Positions 32,861-44,522 of a DNA stretch of 64,000 nucleotides are shown in pieces. The notes under the pieces were generated by a model. The model was given only the letters and a program-made list of their open reading frames with translations, had not been told where the DNA came from and searched no databases. Every line of letters starts with the position of its first letter. Positions within the stretch are counted from its first letter, which is position 1. This stretch comes from Sordaria brevicollis. Lineage: Eukaryota > Ascomycota > Sordariomycetes > Sordariales > Sordariaceae. The stretch is from assembly GCA_033439795.1 (NCBI GenBank), contig JAUTDP010000006.1, positions 1,178,001 through 1,242,000 on the forward strand, written 5' to 3'. The position numbers and the translations under genes were made by a program.

Positions 32861-34130
32861 TTAGTCGTCTTGTGAGTCGGCCTGGACGCGCTGGACAATC
32901 TCGACGACCTTGGGGAACAGCTTCTCGTTCTCGTTCAAGCCGCAGACCTGCTTGACAACGTCTTCAGGCTTGTTGCTGGCCATGATCTTAGCGAGCTCGG
33001 CCGACTCTTCGTCGCCCTCGACGTTCTGGAAGCGGAAGGCCATCTCAGCGGCATCGAGCAGAGCGCTGCAGTCCTTACCGTGCTCGGCAAGCTCGGCTGC
33101 GGGGCCGATGAACCGCTCCTTGCGGGAGAGCTTCCGGAGAGGGGCACGGCCGACACGCTCGACGGCATCCTCCAGGTGAGGGTTGCTGATGCGCCTGACA
33201 ATCTTGTCAACGTACTCGTGCTGGGCCTGCTCGTCGATACCGTGCTTCTGCGTGATCAGGTTGGACGTGTTCTCGAGCGCCTTCTTGACCTCCTCCTGGA
33301 TGTCCTTGTCTTGGAGGGCATCGTAGACGGTGCTCTTGCGGCGAATGTAACCGTGGTAGGCAGCAGTGGCGTGGCCGGTGTTGACAGTGTAGAGCTTGCG
33401 CTCAATGTAAGGGAGCAGGTTGTCGACCCAGTTGATGCCCTTGATGTCGGGAGGAGACATGCCCTTGAAGGGAGTGCGGTCGACAACCCACTCGTAGAAC
33501 TTTTCGAGCTTGACATCCAGACCAGCGTCGGGATCCTGGGCCGGGACAATGCGATCAATGGCCGAGTTGGCGAACCGTGCGCGCTTCTCATAGCCCTCCA
33601 AGCGTTCGGGGGCAGTGTTCTTGGGGTCCTTGATGTACTCGGCAAGGGTATCCGTCGCGCCGATGGCGTTCTCGCAGGCAATGACAGCCACTGGGGGAAG
33701 TTCCTCGGATCTGCGGTCGATACCCTTGGCGATGACAGGGGCAATGAACTTGAGGATGTTAGGGCCGACGGAGCATGTTACCACCTCAGCCGTGGCGATT
33801 TCCTGGATAAGCTCCTCCTCGTTGGTGCGCGAGTTGATGGCGCGGTAGTTGGTGATGGTCGATTCCTCTGTCCCGTCGCTTCCCACCTCAATGACCTTGT
33901 AGGAGGGGCTGGCGTTGAGAGAGTCTATTAGGTCGCCGTTGACATCGGCAAAGACGACTTCGTATCCAGAGTTGTGAAGGAAGCAGGCAACGAAACCACG
34001 ACCTAGAAGCAGGATTGAAGATTAGTTATGAGGTGTCAAGACCTGGGGAATGCCGTCGAGGTTGGAACCACATACCAATGTTGCCAGCACCAAAGTGGAC
34101 CGCCTTCTTGGTAGTACTGTTGGGAGCCAT
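32861..34130 (-). CDS. Mannitol-1-phosphate 5-dehydrogenase
   Basis: Two minus-strand exons, 34130-34076 and 34002-32861, joined over a 73-nt intron (GTATGT donor, TTCTAG acceptor), give 398 residues. The N-terminus contains the nucleotide-binding motif [12 protein letters not shown], split by the intron inside the second glycine codon. That split supports the model. The C-terminal helical domain includes [17 protein letters not shown], with the conserved Asn/His/Tyr patch of polyol-specific long-chain dehydrogenases. The enzyme interconverts fructose-6-phosphate and mannitol-1-phosphate with NAD(H) in the cytosol, the entry step to mannitol storage. The Aspergillus orthologue is called mpdA. 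The size agrees with the fungal family. No signs of mutation. Confidence 0.93.
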
Positions 34131-36912
34131 GTTGACTAATGTGTTGTATATTGAGGGTGACTTGTGTTTTGGTATTGGAGGCTGGCTGTGGGGTGCCTGT
34201 TGCTTGGGAGAGTAGAGTATGAAAGACGGGCAAGATGGAAGGGCAGAGCAGAGTCTATTATGTCCAAAGCTCCAAACGCGGTGACGTCGTGCTGATGGAA
34301 AGAGGTGATGGGCGTTGGATATGGCTAGACTTGAAGATCACAAAATGGTTATAATATGGAGACAAAGAATGATCAGTGGAGGTAGGAGAGGGGGAACACG
34401 ATTCCTTTATACACATGTCATCCAGTCGGCCATGACGATCCGGCATGGCACACATAATGCGGGCGGCACCTTTTGGCTGACTTTCTGGATGTACGTACAT
34501 CACGCAGGGCCCTCACTGGTTTCCTCTCTTTGGTTTCTCTACTGTCACTGTGCAGGATACGGAGAGGGCCAAGTGCAAGTGAACTCGAAACCCCGGCCCA
34601 TTGTTTGAACAGGAAATGGCAAGTGTTGGACTTTGATCGTCCATATGGAGTGGGCCTGCGCGTATAAGTGACGGTTCTGGTAGGTTAGGTTGCAATGGGA
34701 GGCGGGCATGTGTCGGGTGTGGCTTGTCTCCTTGTCGACCAGGATCTTTTGTAAGTCGACAGTATCCACGCACGTTACGGTGCTCCTCGCGGGCTACGGC
34801 CCGTTTGCGTAACGGACCCTGCGAACCAAGCAGCTTCGGACGAGTTTCCTTCTGTCTCCTGAACATGGACGATCATCGTGAAATGAGGAACTGAAGCCGT
34901 GACCAGACTGGATTCTTTTGAACAGGAAGTTTTGGTGCCCCACCAATGTTAACGTTGAGGTTCCTGACTGCGGCTTCCTGCCTCCGTTAAGGCTACATGC
35001 GCCAAATCCCACTAGAGGTAGGTAGGTTGTGCTTGCCCCGAAGTGCAGGCGCAGGCAGGTACCTCCTGTACCTTTCGCTTAACAAGACGCGGTTACCATG
35101 CCCTTTATTCCGGAAACAGAATCCAACGCATCTGAAACTCCCATCTCTTTTTTTTAATGATTTGCTCAGCGGCATTAACGAGCAACGCAAAACTTGTGAT
35201 GCTCAAAGTGCGCCATGTAAGCTATGTTGCTGTACTCATGACGGGTCGGATATAGAACGGTCTCACGATGTCTAGCTTGTGGTCGGCCGGAGAGAATCTG
35301 AGGCCATTGATGCTTGTGAAAATACATCGTGAGGCAAATTAAAAAGAGAGCCACTCACACATCGAGTACCACCTCCTTTTCAAACCGTGGGTGTGCCTCA
35401 GCCCGTTGGATGCCAAGAATTAGGTAGGGTAGGTTGTATGTTGGACCCTTTGGGTGTTATGCCCTGCAGGGCTTTACGACGGGCATGTTGACGGTGTTAA
35501 CGGTGTGAACGGACTCGTTCTTGGTAGACTACCCTATGTGCCCGGTCTTATCGTAATGCCAACTGAACGGGACAAGGCCTGATTGTTTGAATGTTCGGTT
35601 GCAGCACCCAGGTGCCGTCACGATGGCTTCATCCTCTGGCCCAAAACAGACATCGAAAAAAAAAGTGGTGACAACTCGAGGGTGATGAGGCCGGAGACAA
35701 AACGGCTAGACCCGTCTGCTGTGGCACCCAAAACGAGCCGCTTTGGAGAGCAGAGTGACGCCAGAAAGCGGTCTTTGACAGACAGTGTTTAGAGAATGAG
35801 GTTTCGCTGTGTTGTGTTGTGCTGTTGGACTGTTGGCCTTGAAAACGGACAAAGACAGCCCCTTGTCGCCGTCATCGATATCCACTCCAGGAACCCCGGG
35901 CATGTCATCATTCTACAGGAACAGCACTGTTTGCCAAACCACCAAGCTCAAAACTCACGATGCTGATCCAGAGTGCCAAACCATGTGGTTGCCGGGTAGC
36001 GAAAAAATGGCTTGCCTGTTCGTTATCAGTGACGTCGAGGAACTTGTGTTTTTGGACAGATTGCACGACACAACGCCCGGCTTTGTAAGCTTCCTCTTGC
36101 TGCTGTGCTTTGCCACGATAATTCCCCGTATTAACTCGGGTTGAATAGGTGGTCCATAGTAGGTATTCGTTCGTCGGCTGGCATATCGTGAAATGAGACT
36201 CACCACTATGCGGACAGCATAATGGGTGCTTTCAGCACACAACTATTCCTCCTTCCGACAATTTGTCGCCGTCGAGTCTACCGGTGCCTGACGCTCACTC
36301 ACACTCACACTCACACCGTGAATTCCACTCTTGCACGAGGCCGTGGGGACATCGCTCCGGCCCCGACCGGTGACGGGACCGAACCCGCTGCCCGACAGAG
36401 GAGAGACGGACAAGAGACCGGAGGCTTGGCTTGCGTCATTCTTATCCACCCTCAGTTCATTATGGTTGGTGAGGATTCTTCCGCCGTTCCAGCAAAGTGG
36501 ATTGCTTCTCTTCTAAGCCAATAAAGGCTTGGACTGGCGCGGAGGTTTGGGTCTTGGTGGACCCTTTCAGCATTTCAGGGTCCACTATCTCCTGGACCCC
36601 GCTCTCCACCACAAAATGTCCGCTAAGCCCACCAAAAGTCCACCAAGAGTCCGCAACATGACGTGCGGCGACGACGAACAACAGACCACGGCGATTGCGA
36701 CTCCAACGCCGACGTCGATTAGCATCGCGAGTTCTGTTTTTGGGCGTCTGATATCATCCCTTTCCGGAAAACAGGCAACAGGCGGTCAACAATCTTGCGG
36801 ACAAGCTGCGGCTCTCCGCCTTTTTTCCACTCACGATACCACACCACTCACCATCACATTCACATTCAGTTCCCAACACTACGAGGCCGGTGACGCCGGT
36901 CTACCAACCTCT

Positions 36913-36931
36913 CCCCCCCCCCCCCCCCCCC
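36913..36931. repeat. Homopolymer of 19 C
   Basis: Unbroken run of C in the gene-poor region. A similar 16-G run lies at 31,445-31,460 inside sec27 intron 1. Lengths of such runs are often unreliable in assemblies. Confidence 0.95.
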
Positions 36932-37260
36932 GAGTTAGCTCTCTTCTCACCTCAGCCAGTCGTAGTCACGAAAATGACCGCCGGGTCAGCATGTTTGTCT
37001 CTGTCGCGTTACTATGCATTGTTGTCATGTAGGCGTTATCTCACACAGCAATCTGCCTGTACACGCGTGGTATGACTTCGCTTCAGTCTGCCTTCCCGTT
37101 GTCGTATTTCTCATCTTTTTCTTTGACCGCTCTCACGATTTCCACCAGCAGAAAGGCACGGATGAGTATGCGAAATGCAACTACAGAGGGGCAACTGCAT
37201 GATATTGTTAACTCTGCCGGTTTCTTTGCAGACTTCTAGATGTGTCTTGCTGACACTCCC

Positions 37261-37318
37261 CCCAGTATTTTGACTTCAACAACCTCAAACCCAGTATTTT
37301 GACTTCAACAACCTCAAA
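37261..37318. repeat. Perfect 29-bp tandem duplication
   Basis: Positions 37,261-37,289 and 37,290-37,318 are identical head-to-tail copies beginning CCCAGTATTTTGACTTC. Perfect identity suggests a recent local duplication, too short to be targeted by RIP. Confidence 0.95.
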
Positions 37319-38561
37319 AGTCAAGATACGAACACGACACTTAATTCGATACCCAGCTCCGCGACATATTGCGCGCGGTACCGTGTCCAACTCCATCAAC
37401 TCGGGCAAGCAATTTCCAGGTCATCAAGAACAAAACGGACCTCGATCACGATCCCGTCTCCAACGGTCCAGTAATCTGACGCCTATCTCCAAAACCTCAA
37501 GGCCCGTCATCCACCGCCAAGATGAAGGCTATGAGTCGGAACGGAACCCTTGGCCAACTGGAATTCATGGAACCATTCGGAGGAAAGGCCAAGCCTCGCC
37601 GGCCAACATGTGTTCAGGGCAACGAGGAACGAGGCATCGAAGGGTCCACGCCTCATCCCATGGCACTGTATCAGACCCCCACCAACCTCGATCGAACATA
37701 TGGGATTTTCCTCTCGTCTCACCACACCTTTTTTTCCATCCTTACTTCTCACAAGCCTCCCGTTTCCTTCATCACAATCACACAGGCTGTGGACGGTGGG
37801 ACGACCAGGGGTTCACATTCCACAGCATTATCACTTCAGGTACTCTTCACTTTTCACAGGGCCCAAATCCACGATATCGATCGAAAAACGGTCGCGTTTT
37901 CCAAGCAGGCGATCAATTTCCTTTTTTTCGCTACCCTGCATCCACGACCTGGCGAGTATGCCAATCAATGCTGATGGAGATGATCCAAGTCCCAAGTGGC
38001 TTCCGTCCAGCGGTGTTTTTGCTGTTTTCAGTCAAGTTTCCCATTTCTCTTGCATATTCTCGGCTGCGGGAGCCGCACCTATTCATTCCATATTATGGCT
38101 AACAAACCATTCTAAATGGGCCACTGCAGACTCAAAAGCCTCCAGATAGGTCAAGTCGGGTGCTTTACCTTGCTTACCTGTCGATCCTCAGGCCACTTTT
38201 GCATCCTAACCACGTTGCCTAGCGGCATCATGTTCTTGTCTCTTTGGGGCTCTTGTCAATCTATATCTCGTTTCGTTATCCGAACGAGATGGTGTGCGAT
38301 TCCGAGACATCGGCACACAGCAGAGCAACCACATGAAGCTCGAAATCCGGTCACTTCACGATGTTCGGCTACTTCTGCCTTGTTTCTTCCCGTCCCTACA
38401 CAGTATATCGTCACAAGCTTATGATTCTCGCAGTCTCGAGACAGTGTCTCCTGAGCAGATCTCACATTTGTTTGGCTTTTGATATTCCCCAACCCTCCAG
38501 TCAGACGTTGCCTCGATGCTCCCTCGCTTGGTTATTTCGGTGTATTTCGTGTGTCTGAGAT

Positions 38562-38562
<1 letters not shown>

Positions 38563-38628
<66 letters not shown>
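38563..38628. repeat. Homopolymer of 66 A
   Basis: Unbroken A tract with no gene or polyadenylation context on either side. It could be a true microsatellite, a retroposed poly(A) tail without a recognisable body, or an assembly artefact. Confidence 0.95.
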
Positions 38629-38630
<2 letters not shown>

Positions 38631-40439
38631 GGACAAGAGCGCAATACGGTGGACGGCCCGTTGCTCCCATTCGATCTCACCTTCTCTGCCGTTTCTTCCG
38701 TCTTTCGGAAAAATGCAGCATACGGATAGGACCCCGGCGCCCCGAATCCCTATCCCATCCTATTCAGGGACTCTTGTCCGACCAAGACGGCCCAGTGGAC
38801 CCACATTGTTGACCGGACAGCCGCGTCGCCCGCCTCGCCGTCTATTAAACGGTCCGAAACCAGCCTTTGCCAGCTTACTGTTGTTATCCGAATGGCACCT
38901 GCCTTGTCTCATCGGATAAACACAGACTGTTTCGTGTACCACGGCGATCTACAACCCATGAAAGTATCTGTGGCTGGTACCGCCGTTTTCCCTCAAGCTG
39001 CCGGTTCCCTCCGATCAACGGCCCTTTGGAGGCTTGGCTTCTTGATCCTATTCCCAGATTTGTCAAGTGGGCTGCCAGGTCCACCAGCATCAAACATCAG
39101 GTCAGGCTGCGGCGGAACGCCGGAAGGCTGTGGGACGCTTCCCAGCACATTGTCGGTCTTGGCATGCCTTGGGTTGGTTCTTCAGCCTGGTGCCATCATG
39201 TTGCTAGGTGAACCAAGACCCAGGGTCCTAGGGACTCCTTTCTCTGGAATTCTTGTCCGGGACAAGGCATCAGGGTAGTCAGCCTAGAGGCTCGATTATG
39301 TCTCAGGACATCTAAAGATCCTCTCAATAAGGCATACATGTTTGGCAGTACCACTGCGACGCCTACCTATTCGCATTCGCCAGTCGCCAGTCGACAGTCG
39401 ACAGTCACGATAGTTGTTTCCGTGGATGAAGTTAACCGGCGAGGAACAATTGTCTGATGTGACTGAGCGTGGCCGCGCTACTACCCCGCAAATTACTGAT
39501 CCACCCCGGACTTGCAACCTCCTATCTGTGGGGGAATGGGATCTGCTGGAGATCCAAGTGGATTCAAGCCTCGTTGCTCAACCTGCTTCATTGGTGTGAT
39601 GAATTGACACTGAAGAGGAGGTATGCAAGCATGGGCTGACACGTGGAGGAAATCAAGTTCAATCTTGGTTTTGCTGGAATCTCTTATGTGCTCCTTGCAA
39701 ACTGCGTTGGTTGTAACTTGTGAAAGGGGTTACTTCTCACGAGAGGACACCCCTCCTTCGTTCAGGGATATTCAAAAGCCACGCCGGTTGAAACAGCCAC
39801 GATATGTTTCTGACATGTGCTTTTTGGCTGGCTATCCTGCTGTTACGATAAGACAGACGGTATCTTCGAAAGAGGCCTCCCAAAAAGCATTCTCAAGAAG
39901 CATTTCGATATGCTTATCTCCAGATCAGCAAATTTGTCAGTTGTCGTCCTTCCCGCAGCATTTCATGCCCGCCAAGCCCCGATATATCGCGGTCTCGCAA
40001 TTGAAAGCAGTACTTACATCTCATTGGTCTTTCCGCGTCGTCGCGGGTGTTTGAACTCCGCCGTACCGTTTTCGTGGCGTGATTCAAGAAGTTTGGGAAG
40101 TGATAGTGCCAATCATCCTCAGGGGTATTTGCATTTGAGACGGATATCACGGCAATTATTCCGTTTCTGTCAACTTATGGCCGTTGCAGGTGTTACTCTG
40201 CGAGTTATATCTTCTGTGTTGCAGAACATTGATATATTGAAGTTCAAGTTGAAGTGGAGTCCAGTGAAGGCCATCGCGATCTACTTCTGGGATGGGAATG
40301 TCAGTGGGGTTTGGTCAGATTCCCACATGGTCTGTAGCGGGGCATTTCATGAACCTCGTGGGATGGTCATTTAGCATATTTCGTGGAGTCCTCTCCGATG
40401 AAGATCACTGACTTACACAAGAAACCTTCAAAAAATGAG

Positions 40440-41496
40440 GATGGAAGACCACAAAGGAGCGTGGGATGGGAAACGCGCGGTAGTTCGGTGATATCTTCAA
40501 ACATGTGAAGAGGATCAGACAGTTTGGTATTAAATCATGTGGTAAGTCTTCCCGTCGCTTTATAACTGTCACATGTGCTTACTTCTGAAGACCTTTGTGC
40601 AGCATCGTGATAAAATCTCGCTGTTTTCTCCACGACACCGACTGTCATTTCACGCTGTTAGCTTGAGTGGCGGCGTCGAGCGGCTATAATCAGATGCAAG
40701 GAGCTCTCGCTTTGTTAATCGCTTCACTCCATCCCGAATTCTAGCTTTTCCACAATCTTCATACTGGTGAAATAGTAGGTTTTTGACGGTTGTTCGAGGC
40801 ATTTGCTAACACCGATCTCAAGTGTCACCTCTCTAGAAAGTTTGCTATTCACAAAATCCTGTCATTCGTGTGACAATTCCTCCAGGGTTTCAATGCCTTT
40901 GCACAACCATGTGTCAGATGTCAGAGCAAGCTGGGATAGTCCATCGAGCTTTGAACTGAAGATATCTATTCCCACGCTTTTAACAGCCAATGCAGCGGTC
41001 CAAGCTCTCCAATTGGTTGTCATATCCACGATTATCTCCCATGAATCCCCTTTGGTGGTAACAGCGAGCCTCAATATCGAGATGCCGATACGTGATCGAG
41101 GTCTTTCCAGCTGAATGAAGCTGATTATTATCTGTGTTACCCCTTGGGGCTTGTCGCCGTCGCCTAACTTGCCAGGTGCTCGTCGCTCACTCAGCTCAAA
41201 TAGGCAGTCCCATGTCGTTCACTTACAACTACAGCGTACCCCGCTTCATTCAGCCGCGCTTGCTGTTGATCATTTCGTACAACCACAACGAACCCAGTCC
41301 CAGTATTGGTCCTCCGTATCACGGATTCGTCTGTGTCACGCACTTGGTTCACCATGACGTATCGGGCTCCCGCTTGAGCGCTGGAGATTAGACGACTTAG
41401 CTTGAACCTTCGGACGATGGGGCTTTCGAATGATAAAATTGCCATCATCGCTGCCCAAAAAAGAAAACTGAGAAGTAGGTTCGTAATGCGAACCAT
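40440..41496 (-). pseudogene. Degenerate membrane-anchored protein gene relic
   Basis: Minus-strand exons 41496-41227 and 41110-40862 join in phase 0 over a GTAAGT...CAG intron of 116 nt and give 172 residues. These have an N-terminal hydrophobic segment (TNLLLSFLFWAAMMAILSF) followed by soluble sequence with motifs such as GFVVVVRNDQQ and SWEIIVDMTTNWRAWTAALA. After the TGA at 40862 the same frame stays coherent for another ~400 nt, interrupted by TGA, TAA and TAA codons that each need only one C-to-T or G-to-A change. I read this as a gene damaged by RIP-like mutation, though a real 172-residue protein ending at 40862 is possible. No family is recognised. Confidence 0.4.
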
Positions 41497-41791
41497 TGAG
41501 AATTGGCAGCTGCGTACCGAACGATTGGTATTCAAAAAGGCATAGCAACGACACCACGCTTGACGATGGTTCGCAACTGCGCCTGCCACGTACGTATAAG
41601 CTTACGGCCCTAGCACTTGCCATGAACGTCAACCACTCAGAACTGAAGCATAATCAGGAGTACGCCGATTTGCATCCTTTGAACATATCTCCAGCCGAGC
41701 TCACCACTTCGATAATTATCAAGCATTACCATCATCGGTTGAGTTCACAATTTCCTTACGACAGCCCATTTCGGAGCATCCGCTACTCAAA

Positions 41792-42578
41792 ATGTGGTCT
41801 TTCACCAACCTGCTCGCCCTCTCTCTGGCGCTGTAAGTTTCCATTCACGCACCCTCTTCCAAACATCTCTTCCTAACCTTCTGAAACTCCTTGCAGAGCC
41901 ACACAAGCCCAAGCCCAATTCCCCCCAACATCAACAGCCGGCATGACCAGCGTCCTCACCAATCCTCTCCTACCACCCCCGGTAACCACGACGACAAGCT
42001 CTGAACCAGGAGTACCGACCGGCCGCGTCTCCGAGTGCCCCATCATCATCTCCACCACCAGCATCTGCCCGACCTGTATGACGATCGACTGCGTCACCGT
42101 CAAGACAGTCACGGCAGGCTGCACGTGCGCGAACCCGCCCATGACGGTTTTCCAGTCCTGGGGGTGTGAGAAGGGGTGTGATGCGTTGCCGGGCGGGTGT
42201 AAGACGTTGTGGAAGGTTGTTTCGGGGGAGGGGTGTTCTTACCCAGGTGCTGCTACGGGGTCGGGTGGAGGGGTTAGTACGGGGTCGGATCCTAACGGAA
42301 CGACTACGATAACTTCTAGTGGGAGTTTTGGTGAGTACACGCTTGCCCGTTTCAAGTTTGTGCACTAAGGTGATGAGGGAGGAGGAAGAGCGTGGTGGAT
42401 GAAGGGAGAGTGCTAATGATTGTGTGTGTGTGCAGAACCTACAACGACGAACTGGACTTCGACTACGGTTTTGTCGATTTCGAGTGGTGGCGGTCAACCG
42501 ATTGGGCCGATCAATCCTTCTATTCCGATTAGTACTAATGCTGCTGGGAGGAGGGCGGTGCCTTTTAGGTTTTGGTGA
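41792..42578 (+). CDS. Secreted cysteine-rich, Ser/Thr-rich protein
   Basis: Three exons, 41792-41832, 41897-42330 and 42436-42578, joined over introns of 64 and 105 nt (GTAAGT and GTGAGT donors), give 205 residues. The N-terminus is a classic signal peptide (WSFTNLLALSLALATQAQA). A central block of about 70 residues holds ten cysteines (including ICPTC, GCTC and CEKGC), flanked by Ser/Thr/Gly/Pro-rich linkers that are probably O-glycosylated. There is no hydrophobic C-terminal GPI signal. Spacing does not fit the CFEM pattern. It is probably a cell-wall or extracellular protein, possibly effector-like; no family is recognised. Confidence 0.78.
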
Positions 42579-43021
42579 GAAGGGGCTAGGGCTGGGCGGA
42601 GATGGATTTTATCGGTTGGAGGTAGGAGGCCTTTGTTCAATTGGAGAAATCATTCGTTGAAAGGACACGCTATTAACGGAAGCATGGGCTTAGTCGACGA
42701 AGTGGCCATCATGGATATGGCCAGCTGTTCACGCCTACAGCCAACATAATATGGGAATGCGAATGTTTTCGATGATCGAAAAGGGTTTGAAGGAGGGGCT
42801 AGGGAGTAATACCTGGGCGGGCTATACTTTCTTTCAGCTCGGGTTTTTGTCTTGCATTATTTCCATGCCCATGAAGTTGTAAGTCGAAAGAAGCTTTGTA
42901 CGTCAGATTGTGCTGGCAACGCTGTCTTCACTTCCAACAAACTCTTTTGCCATCTTCGAGATGTTTGTTGGTTGCAAGATGTAAGGGAGCAGTTCAACCG
43001 GGGTCGCAAGACCAACAAGCT
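42579..43021. other. 3' flank of cysteine-rich protein gene
   Basis: No gene recognised. Sequence is unremarkable up to the start of the imperfect repeat array. Confidence 0.45.
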
Positions 43022-43258
43022 CGTCAAAGACAAGCCACAGCAAATAAAACCTTAATTTGACTACACCAACATCGTCCGTTAGTGTTGGCTCTGGGTCTAT
43101 AACTAGGTTTCACCCAACAAAGCCACACCTTATGTTGACTACACCAACATCGACTGTTGGCTCGTTGGCTCGTTGACTCGTTGACTTGTTGGATACCATG
43201 ACTTTCCTTCGACAAAGCCACAACCTTGATTCGACTACGCCAACATCTCTAGTTGGTC
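43022..43258. repeat. Three imperfect tandem repeats (~95-bp period)
   Basis: Three copies share the core GACAAAGCCACA...CTTG.TT.GACTACACCAACATC followed by GTTGG, starting near 43,022, 43,117 and 43,210. The middle copy is trailed by a short array of GTTGGCTCGTTGACTCGTTGAC units. Copies differ by scattered changes, so the array is old. No coding sense is seen. Confidence 0.75.
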
Positions 43259-44037
43259 GGGGGGGAAGTTGGGCCGGGTGACGGAACAAACAGAGTTTGA
43301 ATATAATCTGTCGACAACAATGAAAAGCTTATGGCAACTACACAAACAGCTTAACTTGGCTTTCTGCGGACCTTATTCCCGAAAACCATATACTTTTATA
43401 TTTAACGTTAAAGACGCCACATGTTCAGAAAGTTAAGCTCAACACACCTTGATCCGACGACGCGCACAAATTTATCTCAAGCACATAGAAGCCTTGTTCC
43501 AACGACAAAAGTGCTGTCACCACGAGACGTTGAGTTATAGGCCGGTGCATTGGAATAGTCTTGTATCCCAGGAGTCAACGACACTTGGAATCGAAGCCGT
43601 CCAGGTTCACTTACACCGGAGCTGAGACCCACCATTTCCGGGCGGGGCCGGGACCCACTCGGTCCGGAGCAGCCCAGCCGAGCCGATGTCTGCTCCTGGA
43701 CGCCCGATCTGTTGGTATTCGGGGCTGGGGTTGGTAAGGAAACGACTCGCTGTCACATGCTCAACATCACATTACCTTTTTGTGCAACCATCAAACTGCT
43801 TTGGCTGCGACTTCAACTCTGCATTTTCGCATACGTCATAGGGGTCCCTAAATCCACCATTCCGAATTTGGAACTTGGGCGATTGAAACGCAAGAAGAAG
43901 GGAAGAAGCATGAACACGCTTCGAGAAAAGAACAAAACTTGGCTGTTCTCGACGCCTGTGACCAGGAAAGCTGAGCTTTTTCCATCGGAGTTCCCGGCGC
44001 TTTACATCAGACCAATGGGCAACCAACCAAAGTGAAT
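43259..44037. other. Intergenic, no gene recognised
   Basis: Contains one open frame (43,712-44,035, plus) without recognisable motif and no splice-supported gene. A GC-rich patch lies at 43,630-43,700. Confidence 0.45.
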
Positions 44038-44522
44038 GGTACCTTAGAGGGAACCCCGAGGTTTTAAACATGGTGCCGTTTTTGCTAAGTGTCAATAGAC
44101 AATAGCAAAAATGAACACAACAGAAATTCTGAACAGGGATTTTAGCCAAAACAGGCTGTTCGCTTTGACCTCCGTTTCCAAATTATCATTTTCCCATTTT
44201 CCAACATTCAAAGGAAACGGATTGGAGCATTAAATTTCTCTCAAAATTTCACTCATAATGATATCGTCCAAATGCAACGATCCAAAGCTCTTTAGTAGCT
44301 ATTTGGCTTCAACTCTCAAGATGGCCAAATGAGCCAAATTTTTGGCTGTTTGCAGCGTCTTTTCTACTATTCGCGAGAACATTATGAAAGGCCGTTAAAG
44401 TCTGTTTTTCTACTATAATCAATTGACACTTAGTGGGGAAAACACTGTATAAATAGCGAAACACTCTGTTTTTATACCTTAGGAGGCCATGTTTAAAACC
44501 TCGGGGTTCCCTCTAAGGTACC
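44038..44522. mobile_element. MITE-like foldback element with 36-bp inverted repeats
   Basis: The 36 bp at 44,038-44,073 (starting GGTACCTTAGAGGGAACCCC) recur as a perfect reverse complement at 44,487-44,522. A second, subterminal inverted pair with core CTAAGTGTCAAT lies inside each arm (near 44,093 and 44,425). The interior is AT-rich, 485 bp in total with the repeats, and contains no coding frame. This is the architecture of a non-autonomous DNA transposon (MITE). No clear target-site duplication is visible (flanks GAAT and TGAT), so the superfamily cannot be named. The perfect terminal identity argues for recent insertion or for selection on the ends. Confidence 0.85.

Larger units (their letters stand above)
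34131..40439. other. Large region without a recognised gene
   Basis: Over 6 kb between divergent neighbours in which no frame shows a conserved motif or a convincing exon chain. It holds several simple repeats: an ACTCAC-type array near 36,294-36,316, a 19-C run, a 29-bp tandem duplication and a 66-A tract, listed separately. Open frames such as 36,529-37,032 and 39,817-40,374 (plus) have composition unlike the neighbouring genes and no recognisable domain. It may hold long regulatory DNA or noncoding RNA. Confidence 0.5.

Noticed and set aside
33080..33931. 283-codon plus-strand frame
   Set aside because: Antisense shadow of mannitol-1-phosphate dehydrogenase, caused by codon bias on the opposite strand.
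36529..37032. 167-codon plus-strand frame in the gene-poor region
   Set aside because: Spans a C19 run and low-complexity Ser/Thr sequence, with no conserved motif.
37299..38149. Overlapping plus-strand frames of 150-267 codons
   Set aside because: Three overlapping frames without motif. Composition reflects C-rich DNA rather than a protein.
38416..38919. Frames translating the A tract into poly-Lys or poly-Phe
   Set aside because: Artefact of the homopolymer.
39817..40374. 185-codon plus-strand frame
   Set aside because: No domain, and it lies next to the minus-strand relic. Insufficient support on either strand.
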